Positions 24,801-40,200 are shown, counted from the stretch's first letter. The stretch is DNA of 64,000 nt from Bolinopsis microptera (GCF_026151205.1 NC_087072.1:19868103-19932102); one strand, 5' to 3'. The notes: generated from the letters alone by a model not told the origin. A program made the numbers and translations.

Positions 24801-27800
24801 TACTCGGAGCAATACGAAATATCTGGTGGGGTAGCGTGATAATGATACGAACCTATTACATGTTAAAAAACAATTTTAACAATCTAACAAATGATTATTT
24901 TCGTAATTTTGGCTATCAATTTGTACCCACCGCTACAAGAGCCGTCCTCGTTAACCACGTGTGCCTCTGAACATTCCATACACTTGTCACCATAGTAACC
25001 ATCTTTGCACGTGCACATTCCATCTTCATCGCAGGCTGGTCCTTCTGAGCCTGTCTCCGAGCATCCACATTCCTGAGTGAGATAAAATGTCAAAATATTG
25101 ACAGAAACATTGTATGTCCAGAGTTTTTTGACAGGTCAATCAAAAGTTCATTATACCTGATATACCTAATCAACGATGTAAAATAATGAACATGCACCTA
25201 CTGACTCAAGCAACAATACTAACCAAGCAATTTCCGAAGCGTTCGTAGTAACCAACATCACACTCCTCACACGTTCTACCTCCGTACCCAGTCACACAAT
25301 CACACTGTCCTGTCCTCGTATCACACTCTTGGGACGTGCTGCTCAGCACAAAACAACCACATGGTCTACATTTCCCTCGAGATACGTATCTTCCCGCCTG
25401 AGTGGGAAAGAGGGGTTTAGTAATACGAAAACTAAGAAAATACAGTGGTATGTTGGAGAATTTTTCTCGATATTAATGGTTGGGGAATGAAGTATTCGAA
25501 GAACTCTACTTCGACTAGTAGCGATTTCCTGAGTCAGACTAAATACGTAAGGGTCGCCACTTGCCAACAAAGAGCTCAGCGATTAACATTATAGTGAAAC
25601 ACAATATAAAGATGAGATACTGGAACTAACGTTACATTGATCACACTTGTCTCCCCCGATCCCTCCTTTGCACCTACAACTCCCACTCTGATCACACTGC
25701 TCTGATAATGAACCCTCCATAAAACACTCGCACGGCGTGCACGTTCCATTATTTCTTGCATCACCATAGTAATTATCCGCGCATTCTTCACAAAACCGAC
25801 CGTCAGTAGAGTCTTTGCAAATGTTACACCTGAAAAATATCAGTAATATTTATGCTTTACTTATTAGATCATCCGTAAATATCTGTACATTCAACTAGTG
25901 AGTTAGTTACCGATTTAGTGTTTATTTGTTTCTATATTTAGATTAACAAAAATGAGATGTGATATAATATGTGAAGATGTGATATACCGTATTTAACCGG
26001 CGCCCAGTAGTCATGATTAATTATTGAGCCATAAATCGAAAACGAAATTACATTTAATGCATTTCATGACCTAGTATAGATTAGATTACCGAATTAATTT
26101 TGGAATCAAACCAAATATAAAAACATTTTTACCTGCCGGTATCGGAATCACAAGCGTCTGACTGTGTTAGATTGAGATTATCATTGCAAGGGCATTGTGT
26201 ACACCCAGTATTAGATTCAGGGTCACCATGGTAACCGTTATCACACCTGAACAGTATCAGAACTAATTACAGAAACCCAGACTTACTAACCAGGGAAACG
26301 CAGGTTCTGCACTTCACAAAATCTGATAACACTGATAATAATAGTTTCGTGCAATTTTCCGTAAAAATGTGATTATGGTAAAACCGCCTAAAACGGTATG
26401 CAGTCTAGTTCGCAGATTTTAATCTTCAACCTCCAGAGAGGGTTAGGCATGTTTCAGAGAGGGTTAGGAATGTTTCAGAGAGGGTTAGGCATGTTTCAGA
26501 GAGGGTTAGGCATGTTTCAGAGTAACTGAATCTCCTAAAAACACCAAATCTCAAATTAAACAGGCACACCCTCGTTTGTTAAGGGCACACCCTCGTTTGT
26601 TAGATAAAACTTACTGTTCGCAGGATATTCCAGTGTACCCCACCTCACAGATCGAACAGACTTTCTCACCTTCAACCTCCTCACAGGACTGAGAGCTGAG
26701 AACATGTTTTAGCTAATTAGTTAATTAGTTAAGTAATTAATCATATTATTGTTTAATTGGTGAACTATTGTTGGTTAGTTGATTATTTAAGTTGACTGGT
26801 TAAGAAAATCAGTCAATTAACAATATATTGTGGCAATAAGAGTTCATAACATTTTCTCGGTAATCAACCATTATGCCACAATAATACCCCACGTTATTAG
26901 ATAATAATATCAAGAATATAAATGATAAAAGCACCCCTGTGAGTGGCATGATATCTTACCTAGAGGTTTGTCCATTTCCAGAGCAAGCACAAGGTTCACA
27001 CTGTTCAGTAACCGAGCTGTAGTAGTAGCCAGCCACACACACTTCGCACTGGTCTCCAGTACTGTTATTTTCACAGTCCTGGTAAAAGCATTCCCTCGTT
27101 GTTAAGAACTGCGTTTTTCTCTATTTTATTACAACCCCGCTTAATATTGGCTAATTTGACGATCAGTGGGAGAAAGAGTCCTGTTCTAGGACTATTATGA
27201 TACCATTGTATTCAAAGATCACCCTTCCCTTCAACTTGAAGCCGTCGTAATAACCTCAAATTAGTTTAGTAATTATCCAATATCTGGGAGGGTTAGAAAG
27301 TAAAAACCCGACTCACCAAACATATGCCCTGCTCATCACAAAGCTCACTATTCCCATTACACTGACACGGTCTATCACATAACCCTGTCTCAGGTGAGCG
27401 AGAGAAGCCAGTAGCACACTGTTCACACTGTTCACCCGTGTAACCTCTTCCACACTCACATACGGGGTAGTAGTGGGGCTCTGCTGAGGTTGGGGTGGCG
27501 GAGAGGTAGCCAAGCTCTATGTTATCTATCCTGGGATATTATGTTGTTGTGTTTTCTTTAATTTCAGTGTGTAAAAAGGGTGATTGCAAACCAAAGCAAA
27601 ACGGGGAGATAATATGAAAACATCGAGACTTTCTTTTTTCAGACTTACATCGCGACGAGTTGTCTATCGAACATCTTGGTGTTAATCCTAATCTCAGTTA
27701 GATTCCTCAGTATGTTCTGAATCTCTTCGTTGGAGGGTTGAGTGTCTTCTCCCTCTAATCGCCACTGGGAGGTGGAGTGTAGAGGAATGTCCAGGTTCAG

Positions 27801-30800
27801 GGGAACTTCCACTTTCACTCTTTTAGGCTTGTTAGAGGTGTGGTTCACTGCGTATCTGTAACTTATAGTCATATTGTTTTGTCCCTGAAACAAGTATAAA
27901 GTTTAAGTTTACTGTCCGGTAACCGGTTGTTGACAGAAAAAAGCAGAATCATTACAGTATAGTAATTTAGAAACTTCCAGATTATGTGGCCACATGAGCT
28001 GTATAATTTATTTCGAGTTCGATGCACAATTTTGTGAAGCCTGCTATGTTTTCAGCTAAATTATTTTCAAAATTTCGATTCCAGGCTAAATTTTCACCTT
28101 GAAGAATGTCTCCGAAACGATCTCCGCATTCCCACCCACAGTCAGATCCACATCGTAACTAAACAACTGATTCTCACTAGATCTCTTGTCTCCAACAAAC
28201 CGGCTGGGTAGCACGAGGTAGGTGTACTCATCACCATGGGTTAGATCCACCATGAGGACGTGGGAGTCACCTTCATACTGGATAGTGGTTAGTCTCCCAG
28301 CTGGAGACTGAGCACCAGTGGAGTCCACCAGACTGTAATCAGAGACTCCATGAGTGAAATCTTCCAGTTCCTGAAATTATTATTATTATACTATTTTTTT
28401 AAATAACTATATTTTGTCATTGTCGATGTAGTTGGACTTAATTAGGGCCGTGCTGATGATTATAGCTTTTAAGGCATAATTTAAAACAATTATGAGCAAT
28501 TAAATGAGAAAAAATAGTGCAGCTGGTTTATAACGTTAGCTTGAGCCATCCAACGGTCACATTATTCTTCCGGATTTAATAAAAGTATAACATTATAGGG
28601 CAATGGTTATTATAATGGTTGTTGCAGGTTTTTGCTGTTTTCAATTACATACCTATTATTTTATCGTTATAATAACTTCTAGAAAACATTTGTTTTGTAT
28701 TGCTGCAGAGAGCAGATCACAAAAAGCCATCGTATGCGGCACCGACTGCGGCACCGACTGCAGCACCGACTGCAGCACTGAGTGCGGCACCGACTGCAGC
28801 ACCGAGTGCCAGGACCCACTTGTATCCCAGTTTAACTGGTGACGTGATTTCATTGTACAATTTCGCTGATTTTTCCTGGAAGCAAGGCCAGCTGCTGAAA
28901 CTGCAGATTTAGACAGTGTATTTTTTTATGAGGACCGTTATTCTTGAAAAGAAAATCCGTGAAACATACCATGAATAGTAAATACCCAAAATGTTTTTTT
29001 GGATGTCCATGGTGCCGGAGTTTTGATGAGCTCAAAACTTATCATTTTATATTGATCAGAAATGTTGTTGTTCCTGAGCTTATTTGGGACTGTGATGAAT
29101 CTCTCCGAGGCCGAGGGTAAATATATTTACAGCATAAATGTCTAGGCATGAGATAAATGAGATAAATATTGAGGTATTTCAAAGAAGGACGCACAATTAA
29201 ATGAAAGACTCTTACATTATTATCAAAGAACTATTTCAGGAGAAAATATGTTGACCATTGTAAGTGCAGAGATGAAGAACCAGTTTGGAACATACTCTCC
29301 CTCAAATCTTATGGATGGAGATCTAAACAATTTCGCACACACATTAGAAGCTGAAGACGGTATGTGGATGCGCGTTAATCTGGAGACACAGTCATTTGTT
29401 ACTAAAGTGATCGTCTACAACAGAAAAAGCAGTTGCTGTAAAGATAGGATAGTTGGAGCTTCAGTTTTCATAAAGACAGGAGATAGTTTTGTTAAAGATT
29501 GTGGTAAGATCAGCAGTGTAAAAACTTCTTACAATTTTAACTGTGAAGGAGACGGAAATGTTATTGAGATAAGTCAGGAGGGAACGGTAGCACCATGGAA
29601 CATTGCTGAGATTACTGTCTACGGCACCACGGCAAAGATTCCTTCTCCAGGTTTGGATCTATAGATGCCCAATATTTTTCAGGGTGGGAGTGGGAGCACT
29701 TTTTTACGCCGACTATCTTTTAAGCCATTACATTTCTTAGGACAAAGACAAATGGTCGCGGTGTCGTAATAAAACTTAGAACACCAATAATAACCATAAC
29801 AGACTGGCATAATGAACAGTGCAGGGCAGCGTTCCAATAATTAAAAAAATTTGAAATTTAACGAATGGACCAATCTGCCAAAGTAGGCTAGAACATTCAC
29901 TCCTGAACGAAGATATCAATCACAGCAAGAGTCTGGAAGAATAATAAAGTAATAAAATATTTAACCAGTGGACAATACCCATTGGTATTTTTTATCTTGG
30001 ACTAGTAGGGGGAAGCCAAGGGGTATTTTGGAATACTTTGGGGTATTATAGAGGATTCTAGGTCATAGCCCAGACAAGGCTGGTCGGTCGGAGGTCGGTC
30101 GGAATTCGGTCGGAGGTCGGTCGGCGGTAGGTGAACGCCGGTAGGAGGTTGGTCGGAGATTGGTCGGAGGTTGGTCGGAGGTCGATCGGGCGCCGGTCGG
30201 GCGCCGGTCGGGCGCCGGTAGGGCGTCGGTCGAGCGCCGGTCGGAGGTCGGTCGGGCGCCGGTCGGAGGTCGGTCGGAGGTCGGTCGTAGATCGGTCGGA
30301 GGTCGGTCAGCGACTTTGAGGAGGAATATTTGTGTTTTTCCAGCGATAAATTTTTTCGCATCACCGCTTATCATAAGCATCTCGACTATAGCACCTGTAT
30401 TCAGACTACTAAATCAGTCGGAATATTCTACGTTTGAACTCGAAACAGACATGAACTGAAATTGTTCAATTTTTCGGACTATATATCCTTCCCTGGTCTT
30501 ATGCATCGTTTAGTGGAGTTACTAAGAGTGTAATCCGCTCCGTCCCAGATACGTATAGAACGATTAGATCTGTACAATCGTACTGAAGTGACAACGGCAC
30601 GGTTCATAGCTTATTTTTAGGACTTTTAACTGTCACAGAATAGCTTTATCGGGTTGCTGTATTGCTGTAGTAAGAGGAAGGGTCGTCACATTATTGTTAA
30701 TTCCTTAGTTGTAGTGAACGTATGGAACTACAAAATGCTAAGTTCACCACAACCAAGGTTACTAGCGCCGCCGACTACCATGAGCCTTAGTCCTTTTTCA

Positions 30801-33800
30801 GCTCTGTCTGCAGACAAAATTACAAAAACCTTTCAGGCAAATTTGAAAAAGACGTGCCACTAAATGTGCTAAAAGACGTGCCACTAAACGTGCTTAAAGA
30901 CGTGCCACTAAACGCGCGCCACTAAACGCGCTAAGTTTTGAAGTAAATAAAAAAGACCTGCTGACAGATTTTGCCGATGACAATATGATAAGACGAGAAC
31001 ACAGAGTCTAATGACATGTTTGTCGTGTTGGAAATCTTCTAATTGACCAAAGAACTGCTTTAAATGTGTTATTTAAACTGATGATTTAAAGATTACGGAG
31101 GTTAAGTGCCCAGTATGAATCATTTATAATAGTTATGAGTGCACCACAGACCACTCTTACAGAGAAAGCAAGTATCCCTTACATGCCCACTTAAGAATAA
31201 GAGTCTTAAGTTTGCAAATACCACATCTCCCCAGGACCCTACGGCCTACATTAGAAACACTTACTAGAGGATTCCATCACTGTATCTCGACAAACACCCC
31301 TACATCGCCATTTGAAATGTGTATGACGTTTCACAGTATGATTTGATACTGTATATATCAACATATTGTGATCCTTGTTTGAGAGAGAATATGGGTCAAA
31401 AGATCGCAAATATTTTTTGAGACTCTGCCTAATAACAAAAGGCTGAAGGTTTATCAAAACGACTACACTTCAATTGCATTCTGTCCAATTTGCCAAAAAT
31501 AACACGATGATCTCGGGTAGATCCAACTAAATTGCCCTATTCGAATCACGACATGTTTTCCAGTGCAATGTTTAATGCATTTTAATCTAATATTGCTCGT
31601 TATCTTTAATTAAGAATCGCTTGTAACTGAATTGTCGGAAATTTACAATTGGCACTGAGTCTTTGCATGGACTGTTTCCAAATGTTATATTATGTAATTG
31701 TATATAATTGCTTTGCTAGAATAAAACATGAAGATACACTGGGCATATTTTAAACAAAATATGGGCAATAGTGCATACAGTTTACTTGTCCAGGTTTAGA
31801 ATCTACTAAATGGTATAATCAAAATTTGTATTTTCCAAAAGTAAGATATTATAGAATTAAATGTGCCTTGCCCAACACCTTCCTTTTGTCAATTGTAATT
31901 TCCTCTTAAATTAGCTTCTCTATTTCTTTACTCTCTATAAATAATTCTATCCCTGTGATTGCCGTTTTCTGACATAATGTTGCCATGGGGTGGCAAGTCC
32001 CCATACATCGTGGTCCGGTAGTTTCATTGCGTCCTAATATGTGCTTAAAGACAATTTTTGAAATTCTGAATTCTTAAACCAAAATTTATTTTTTTGCGTC
32101 AAGACTCTAGAAATATCTCTGACAGTCTTCAGAAACCATTAGAACTAATCGCCGGCACCCAGAAACCTCCTTTTGGAACCACTTAAAATGCTACAATTTG
32201 TCAAAAATATGTCAAATTTTTCAGTGGTCTTTAAGTACTTTTGTCATAAAACGGCAGAAGATGGCATGCAGCGTCCATACTCCATACTCCACATTTCCTG
32301 TCAATCAGCTCAACGCCTACCATTTTATTTATGTTAAAGTAATTAAAATTGTACCTACATGATGATCAACTAATTCGATAATTATAAAATTACCTGGATT
32401 ATAGTTCATAGAAGATAGTCTGAGCAGTCGTCAAGCGAGTGGAGGAATGGCCCTGCCACTATTTTCATTTTAATAAAGTTATAACAGGTAGAGGTAGACC
32501 TTTTGTAGCTTTATAGTGAAGCTACTTCAGGCTCACAAAAAGAAATTACCGTCTAAGCTTCTAAGCAGCGTCTAATTGGTGACTTTGACTATGATAACCG
32601 TTTAAAACTCTATCATCTGAATGGAAAGTTTAAATTATCTTCCAGGTAAATTATAAACGCTTGAAATGGAGTAATTTCACTTAAAAATATTACTGTAATA
32701 AAAAGATATAGTTTCATCTCATGACCCACTAGACTACCACGTGCAGTTCAAGGTATAGTGTTCACCCTCAGCTACAGTTATAATTGTTTAATACTTGATT
32801 AAACGGTAGGGCGGCTATTGATCATGTTGGTAATTTGGGCTCCGGTGGACCTCTATTGGACAATCCACTAAACCATGCATAAGACCAGGGAAGGATATAT
32901 AGTCCAAAAAATTTAACAATTTCAGTTCATGTCTGTTCCGAGTTCAAACGTAGAATATTCCGCCTGATTTAGTAGTCTGAATACAGGTGCTATAATAGTC
33001 GAGATGCTTATGATAAGCGGTGATGCGAAAAACTTTTTCGCTGAAAAAAACACAAATGTTCCCCTCAAAGTCGCTGACCGACCTCCGACCGACCTCCGAC
33101 CGACCTCCAACCGGCGCCCGACCGACCTCCGACCGACCTCCGACCGGCGCTCGACCGACACCCGACCTGCGCCCGATCGACCTCCGACCAACCTCCGACC
33201 AACCTCCGACCAACCTCCGACCAACCTCCGACCGGCGTTCACCTACCGCCGACCGACCTCCGACCGACTTCCGACCGACCTCCGACCGACCAGCCTTGTC
33301 TGGGCTATGACCAAAAACTATACACATTATCCCCGGTGATAACGACGCCAATTACTCGTGAGAGCTGGGTCTTTGGTTTTATTCCTTCTAGAACAATCTT
33401 AATATTTGTGCTACACAAAATGCAGTTGAATTTTTGAAATGTGCGTTTTGATTTTATTCCAACTCCTTTCTAGCATATCAACCAGTGACTGCTGCCCGAA
33501 CAGCAACACAACCAATGACCTCTGCTCGCACAGCATATTAACTGCTGCTCGAAGAGCAGAAACTTTGTTGACATTTGAGATAGGGCATGAAAACAGTTAG
33601 TCAGACTGTAAGGGGGGGGGGGCCAATGACTACCAATGGAGACTTTTGGGGACTAATGGGGACTAAAAATCATGGGGACTAGAGGTCAACTCGTTGACGT
33701 AATTCACCATTTGTCCCCATAAGTCCCCAGAATTTTTGACAGTTATTTATGGTTTTCAAGTTAGTTTAATAACGATACGATCGAGATGTTTTGTCCAAGA

Positions 33801-33981
33801 TAAGAGTAGGATAAATCTAAATGGGGACTAATGGAGACTTTTGGGGACTAATGCAATGGGGACTAAAAATCATCTAAATGGGGACTAATGGAGACTTTTG
33901 GGGACTAATGGGGACTAAAAATCATGGGGACTCGGGGTAAAATCGTTGACGTAATTCCCCAAGTCCCCAAAAGTAGTCATT

Positions 33982-34020
<39 letters not shown>

Positions 34021-34195
34021 ATCACTGTAAGCACTATCTTATTCTGCCAATGACTACTTTTGGGGACTAATGGGGACTAAAAATCATCTAAATGGGGACT
34101 AATGGAGACTTTTGGGGACTAATGGGGACTAAAAATCATGGGGACTAGGGGTAAAATCGTTGACGTAATTCCCCAAGTCCCCAAAAGTAGTCATT

Positions 34196-34228
<33 letters not shown>

Positions 34229-37200
34229 ATCACTGTAAGCACTATCTTATTCTGTCCAAATGGCTTTTAATATTATAATTGATAAAAACCCACATTATAT
34301 TTTTCTGGATGTCCATGTAATGGTACAGGAGTTTTGTTGAATACGACTTGTCGAAACTTATCATTTTATATTGACCAGAAATGTTGTTTTACCTGAGCTT
34401 ATTTGGGACCGTGGTGAATCTCTCCGAGGGTAAATATATTCCCAGCATAAATGTCTGAATTTTGAAATGAGCCAATAAAAACGTTGTTGATAAATTAAAA
34501 TTGCCATATTATGACAAGGGCATGAGATAAATATTAATTTCAAAGAAGGACCCACAATTAAATGATAGACTCTTAAATTATTATTATCAAAGAACTATTT
34601 CAGGAGAAAATATGCTGACCATTGTCAGTGCAGAGATGAAGAACCAGCACGGATCATTCCCTCCCTCAAATCTTATGGATGGAGATCTAAAAAATTTCGC
34701 ACACACATTTGGAGCTGAAGACGGTATGTGGATGCGCGTTAATCTGGAGACACAGTCTTCTGTCACTAAAGTGATCGTCTACAACAGAAACGACAGATGC
34801 TGTAAAGACAGGATAGTTGGAGCTTCAGTTTTCATAAAGACAGGGGATGCGTATGTTAAAGATTGTGGCAAGATCAACAGTGCAGAAAATTCTTACACTT
34901 TCAACTGTGAAGGAAACGGAAATATTATTGAGATAAGTCAGGATGGAAAGGTAGGATACTGGAACATTGCTGAGATTAAAGTGTACGGCACCCCGGCGAA
35001 GATTCTATCTCCAGGTGGGAGTGAGTTCCCTTTTTTTACCCCGACTATCTTTTAAGCCATTACATTACTTAGGACAAACATAAATGGTCACGGTGTCGTA
35101 ATAATACCTAAAACACCAATAATAACCATAATAGACAGGGACAATCATGGACAGGGCAGCGTTCCAATAATCCAAAAAATTTGAAATTTAACGAATGATT
35201 AATAGCCCCCCTCCCCTCCTCAGGCCCCCCTCGCCTGAGGAGGGGAGAGGGGCTATTTTCAGTTTGGCTGCTTTCAGTTTAACGAGGAGATAAATCAGAA
35301 ATTTATTGACGATTACCACTCGTAGGTCCAAATTACTTTTGGCACCCATCGAGTCTCAGCCCTAATCCAGTAATCCAGTGATCCATGAAGCTGTGACGTA
35401 TGCTGTAACAGTATCTGAAGGGGTCATTTATAAAAGTGTACCAGTGCAATCCAGCTAGTATATACTCTCTGGATCATGTTTTGGCATTAATAAAGAGCTG
35501 AATCCACGAGTCTGAGCCAAGTTCTGAGCCGGCTCTAAGTCAAGACTCACAGCTGTGAGTCTCGGCAGAAGCCAGCTCGGATTCCGGCTCAGACTTTGGC
35601 TCAGACTCACGGCTCAGACTCATGCTTATCCTCATTTTTATAAATGAGCCCTTGAGACCCACAATCCAGTGATCCAAGCCTCACATCCAATAATCCGACA
35701 GTTTATTATTACTCAGATCACTGTAATAGTCCAGTAAACCAGTAACTAAGTAATCAAAGCATCAGCGAAGTTGGATCCTGTTTATGAATACACATTTTCA
35801 GATTAGGAATTCACCGGATATCCGGCTGAATCCGGTTCCGGCCGGATATCTGGCTTTAATGTCCGGTTTCGGTTTCGGTCCGGTTTCCAAGAATTTAGCC
35901 GGATATTCAACCGGAAATTTCTTTTTTAAATGTTCCTGAAATGTATATTTTTGCCTAAATTCTTGCAAAGAGCATCCAGTCAGTTCTCTCAGTGACCAGT
36001 AAATTCCACGCCTCCACGGTCGCTTGTTATCTGTCAGCGACTGTTCAAGACCCGTTCATGTGAGATTTTGTGTAACACAGAGAGTCAAAACAGCTACCAT
36101 ATATGCTTTATTTATGATTGAGCAAAGGGTCCCTGCTTTACTGTGGTAAGCAAACCCATTGCTAAATCCCCTTATGAGTATTGCTGAAAGCACAGTGTAA
36201 GGCCTACACGGACCGCCTCTAACTAGCCAATCCCTGTTTACATGCCGTGTAGCAGGGGACTGCTACACGGCATGTATGTCAAGGATTAAAACAAAGGCCA
36301 TTATATTTATACCATTAAAAACTTTGGACATTATCCTCGGTAACATCGACGCCACGAACTTATTAGAGCTGGCGGCTGGATCTTGGGCTTTACTTCTAAA
36401 GCAATTTGTACATTTGTGCTAGGCAAAACGCAGTGAATTCTTGCAATGTGCGTTTTGATTTTATTCCAACTCGTTTCTAGCTCTGTTCATACAGCAGATC
36501 AATCAGTGACCTCTGCACTGCTCGCACAGCATATCAACAAGTGACTGCTGCTCGCATTTGTTGAAATATGAAATAGGGCATGAACACAGTTAGTCGGACA
36601 GTAACCACTTTCTAATTGTGTCCACATTACATTGCATGGCTTTTAATATTATAACTCCACTTTTGACCTATTTGGCGGCCATTTATTAATTCCATAATTG
36701 CACCGGTATTTGGTAGATTTTTTTTCCAGGGGGTGTGATTACAAAACTAATTGCACTGTTTTGAGAGTGACCGAAATATTATTAGGTACGATTACTAAAC
36801 TAATTGCACTGATGCCCTGAAAGATGCTGTTAATCAGGGCTCAGGCAGATAATTAGACTAAGAGAGAGCACCTCACATAATGAGGACTTAATTCGAACTG
36901 AGTATTTTACTACTGCGAGTACTGCTGATTCAAGTATTGACTTTAATCAACTACCTGAGGTAGTTTTGCGACCGTTGGTGCAATGGTCGCACGATATAAA
37001 TTTGCGGGCATAAATTTAAATTTATAGTTTAGGACAACATCTTTCCTTGTGTTTGGAATAAGTCAATCCTTACATTGCATTAACACAACACAGTATGAGG
37101 CAGGGCAGATTTCTCACGGTGTCGGGGGCTAATCTCCTTATCAGTGTGTCACGTGACAGTTATTCCTCGAAATCAGTAATACGGGGTGTCACGTGATAGT

Positions 37201-40200
37201 AATTCGTCGAAATGGTAGGTCCACGTGACCTCTGCGTACGAGTCACCAGAACGAATCATCTTCAAGCATACACGGCGTGTGCCAACGTATTCAGTGCAAT
37301 GAGACCCTGAGGCGCTGTGCGACCCGCTGTTGTCTCTTTATTTTGAAAGTTGATTGTTTGCTGCCGTGTTTGGTGTAGTTAACTAGTTTAGTAGATCCAC
37401 AGGCACAATGTTGCTAGGCTTCAATAATTGAACTGAGTTCAATTTTACATTTTAATATTACCTTCTTATCTATAGTTCTTCGGCCTTTTTTATATCTATC
37501 AGATTTTACGAGCCCTTTTTTTAAGAGATAAGGTTTTTGGGAGATAAGGCACTTCTGAAATTGTCACCGAGTATTGGTCGGGATTTGGATTATTAAGTTT
37601 CTAGCGTTACGAGAGCGTTTCATTTAGTATTAGAACCATACTCTAAGTCTAAGTCTTGTTTAAATACAGACTCCGTTAGCCTTCCACCTTTCTTGTTTAT
37701 ACTTTTATAAACAGACTGAGCCATCACATCGGGAATTACAGCTCACCGGAGTTCACTGTCAGTGCTTCGTACAGCCACTATAACCGTCGCGAGTTACAGA
37801 CTTCTCATCTCCTCGTTTATCGGGAGTTTAAATATTAAGATCGTATCTTGTTTTAGATAGGTACACCTGCACCCGTAGCTTGTTTCAGACAGTCACCTTT
37901 ATTTGTTAACTCCTCGTTTATCAGGAGCAGCCTGTAGGTTTTAGACCTTGTTTGATACAGGTTCACTTTAGCTCTAGTAGTGTTATTTCCTCGTTCATCG
38001 GGAGTTGTCACTAATTTATCAGCGCATATCTCGATTCTCGTTTCAAACAGATAGGTACATCGTTCCTTACTACTCCTCGTTTATCGGGAGCTGCGTACGT
38101 AGATTGTTAGAAGTAGTTTGTTTGCAACAACTATAGTGGCCCTAGGCTTTGACCAGTCAAGCCGGTTGCCGTGTTATAGCCGTTTTCCAATTTTATACCA
38201 GTTGGGTGGTACAATAACATTTGATAGTTGCATGGAAATGTATTTTAATGCAATTGGATTTGATTGGCATTGTATTATACACATCATGAAACGGATCGTT
38301 TGCCCGCCAATTCAATTGCTTTCAATAGGGGGTCGTTCACATATTACGGATGCAATGGGGGGGGGGGGGGGGGGGGGGGGGGGGTTTCAAAATGATTGCT
38401 CTATTTCGACACAGTAGCTATGTGTAAAACTTATTACGGAGAGGGGTAACAATGTTCCAAAAAATGAATTCGTAATATGTGAACGACCCGTAATATGGGA
38501 ATGATCCATAGTTTGAAATAATGATACATTTTGATATTTTAATTGCAAGTGCGCCATATCCTAAGTCATAACGTCAATGTAATAATATTATGTAATTGAA
38601 TTCTAGTATTTGCTAGCTTATTTTAAATTTTAAGTTAATCGTCATACTCACAGGATGTCTAATAGAAATGTCAAAAGATTCAAGCAACAAATACCGGACG
38701 AGGATGAACTCGAACAATTAATTTTAATTGAATTGTGGCATTACGGCATTGTTTCCTAGTAGTTATATTTTATTAATTGTAAATCCAATTGTTGTTAAGA
38801 TATTTGAAACTGATTTAAAATTGTTTTTGCAAACGTTTTTAGATTTATGAATTACATTGATCGACTTTTGAAATTTGTTTATCTAATGACTGTTTCATTT
38901 GTTTGTGAGTACACTCCGGAAATCAAAATAAAAACTTCTCAGCCTCTCAAAACAGTGCGATTAGTTTATAATCGCATTGTTTTGAGAGCAACTTATAACA
39001 ACAAAGTAGGTGCGATTATAAACTAATTACACTGGTTATAACATCAGAGGCGTGGAGTTATACACGAATCTAACTGCATGTATAATACGATTACACCAGT
39101 TATTGCACTCGGCTGCGCCTCGTGAAATAACTGCAATAATCGAACTCGGCTTCGCCTCGTGCAATTAATAGTGTAATCGCATTATACGCAGTTAGATTAG
39201 CGTATATAATTTTCTGATTTAAATTGGAGTATTAACCCTTATCTTTATTAGGTACTGAAGATGTCCGAAAATGTTGTACCAATGATGTTATAAAGATTTT
39301 GTTGGAACTTTTTTACTCATTCGTTGTCTGACTGTGGGAACTATTGATTTTTGATGCTTCACATTATCACCGGTGATATCGACGCCAATAACTTGTGAGA
39401 GCTGGGTCTTTGGTTTTATTTCTAGAACAAACTTAATATTTGTGCTACGCAAAATGCAGTTGAATTCTTGAAATGTGTGTTTTTATTTTATTCCAACTCC
39501 TTTCATACAGCAGATCAATCAGTGATCTCTGCTCGCACAGCATATCAACCAGTGACTGCTGCCCGGACAGCAAGACAACTAATGACCTAAGCTCACGCAG
39601 CATATCAAATGCTGCTCGAAGAGCAGAAACTTTGTTGACATTTGAGATAGGGCATGAACACAGTTAGTCAGACTGTAAGCACTATCTTATTCTGTCGACA
39701 TGGCTTTTAATATTATAATTGATAAAAACCCACATTATATTTTTCTGGAAGTCCATGTAATGGTACAGGAGTTTTGTTGAATACGACTTGTCGAAACTTA
39801 TCATTTTATATTGATCAGAAATGTTGTTCTACCTGAGCTTATTTGGAACTGTGGTGAATCTCTCTAAGACCGAGGGTAAATATATTTACAGCATAAATGT
39901 CTGAATTTTTAAATGAACCAATAAAAACGTTGCTATGCTGATAATTTAAAATTGCCATAATATGTTAAGGGCATGAGATAAATATTGAAGTATTCCAAAG
40001 AAGGACCCACAATTAAATAATATAGTCTTAAATTATTATCAAAGAACTATTTCAGGAGAAAATATGCTGACCATTGTAAATGCAGAGATGAAAAACCAGC
40101 ACGGATCAAACCCTCCCTCAAATCTTATGGATGGAAATCTACAAAATTTCGCACACACATTAGAAGGTGAAGACGGTATGTGGATGCGCGTTAATCTGGA

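Larger units (their letters stand above)
35056..39820 (+). other. repeat-rich intergenic stretch between lectin copies 2 and 3
   Basis: No convincing gene. Contents: a hairpin at 35201-35257, a TCCGGCCGGATATC dispersed repeat (about 35816-35890, seen again at 44223-44300 and 60198), the orphan upstream cassette at 36330-36600, four spaced CTCCTCGTTTATCGGGAG words (37809-38090), MITEs at 38324-38489 and 39059-39209, and the lectin upstream cassette from 39365. A 34-codon frame at 38655 ([20 protein letters not shown]) is the only short ORF with gene-like composition. Confidence 0.5.

Noticed and set aside
28656..28912. AAPT-repeat frame that could be a mucin-like exon
   Set aside because: Six copies of a 12-base unit with no splice sites or conserved flanks; treated as a minisatellite.
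30002..30380. Overlapping frames with [12 protein letters not shown] repeats
   Set aside because: Produced by the 10-15-base minisatellite in the arm of the inverted-repeat element; open in several frames on both strands, as are those at 32922-33351.
37809..38090. CRISPR-like array (repeats of about 18 bases with unique spacers)
   Set aside because: Only four diverged copies with uneven long spacers, in a eukaryotic genome with introns.
38118..38417. 99-codon plus-strand frame ending in poly-Gly
   Set aside because: The end is translation of the G run of a MITE; the start has no family features.
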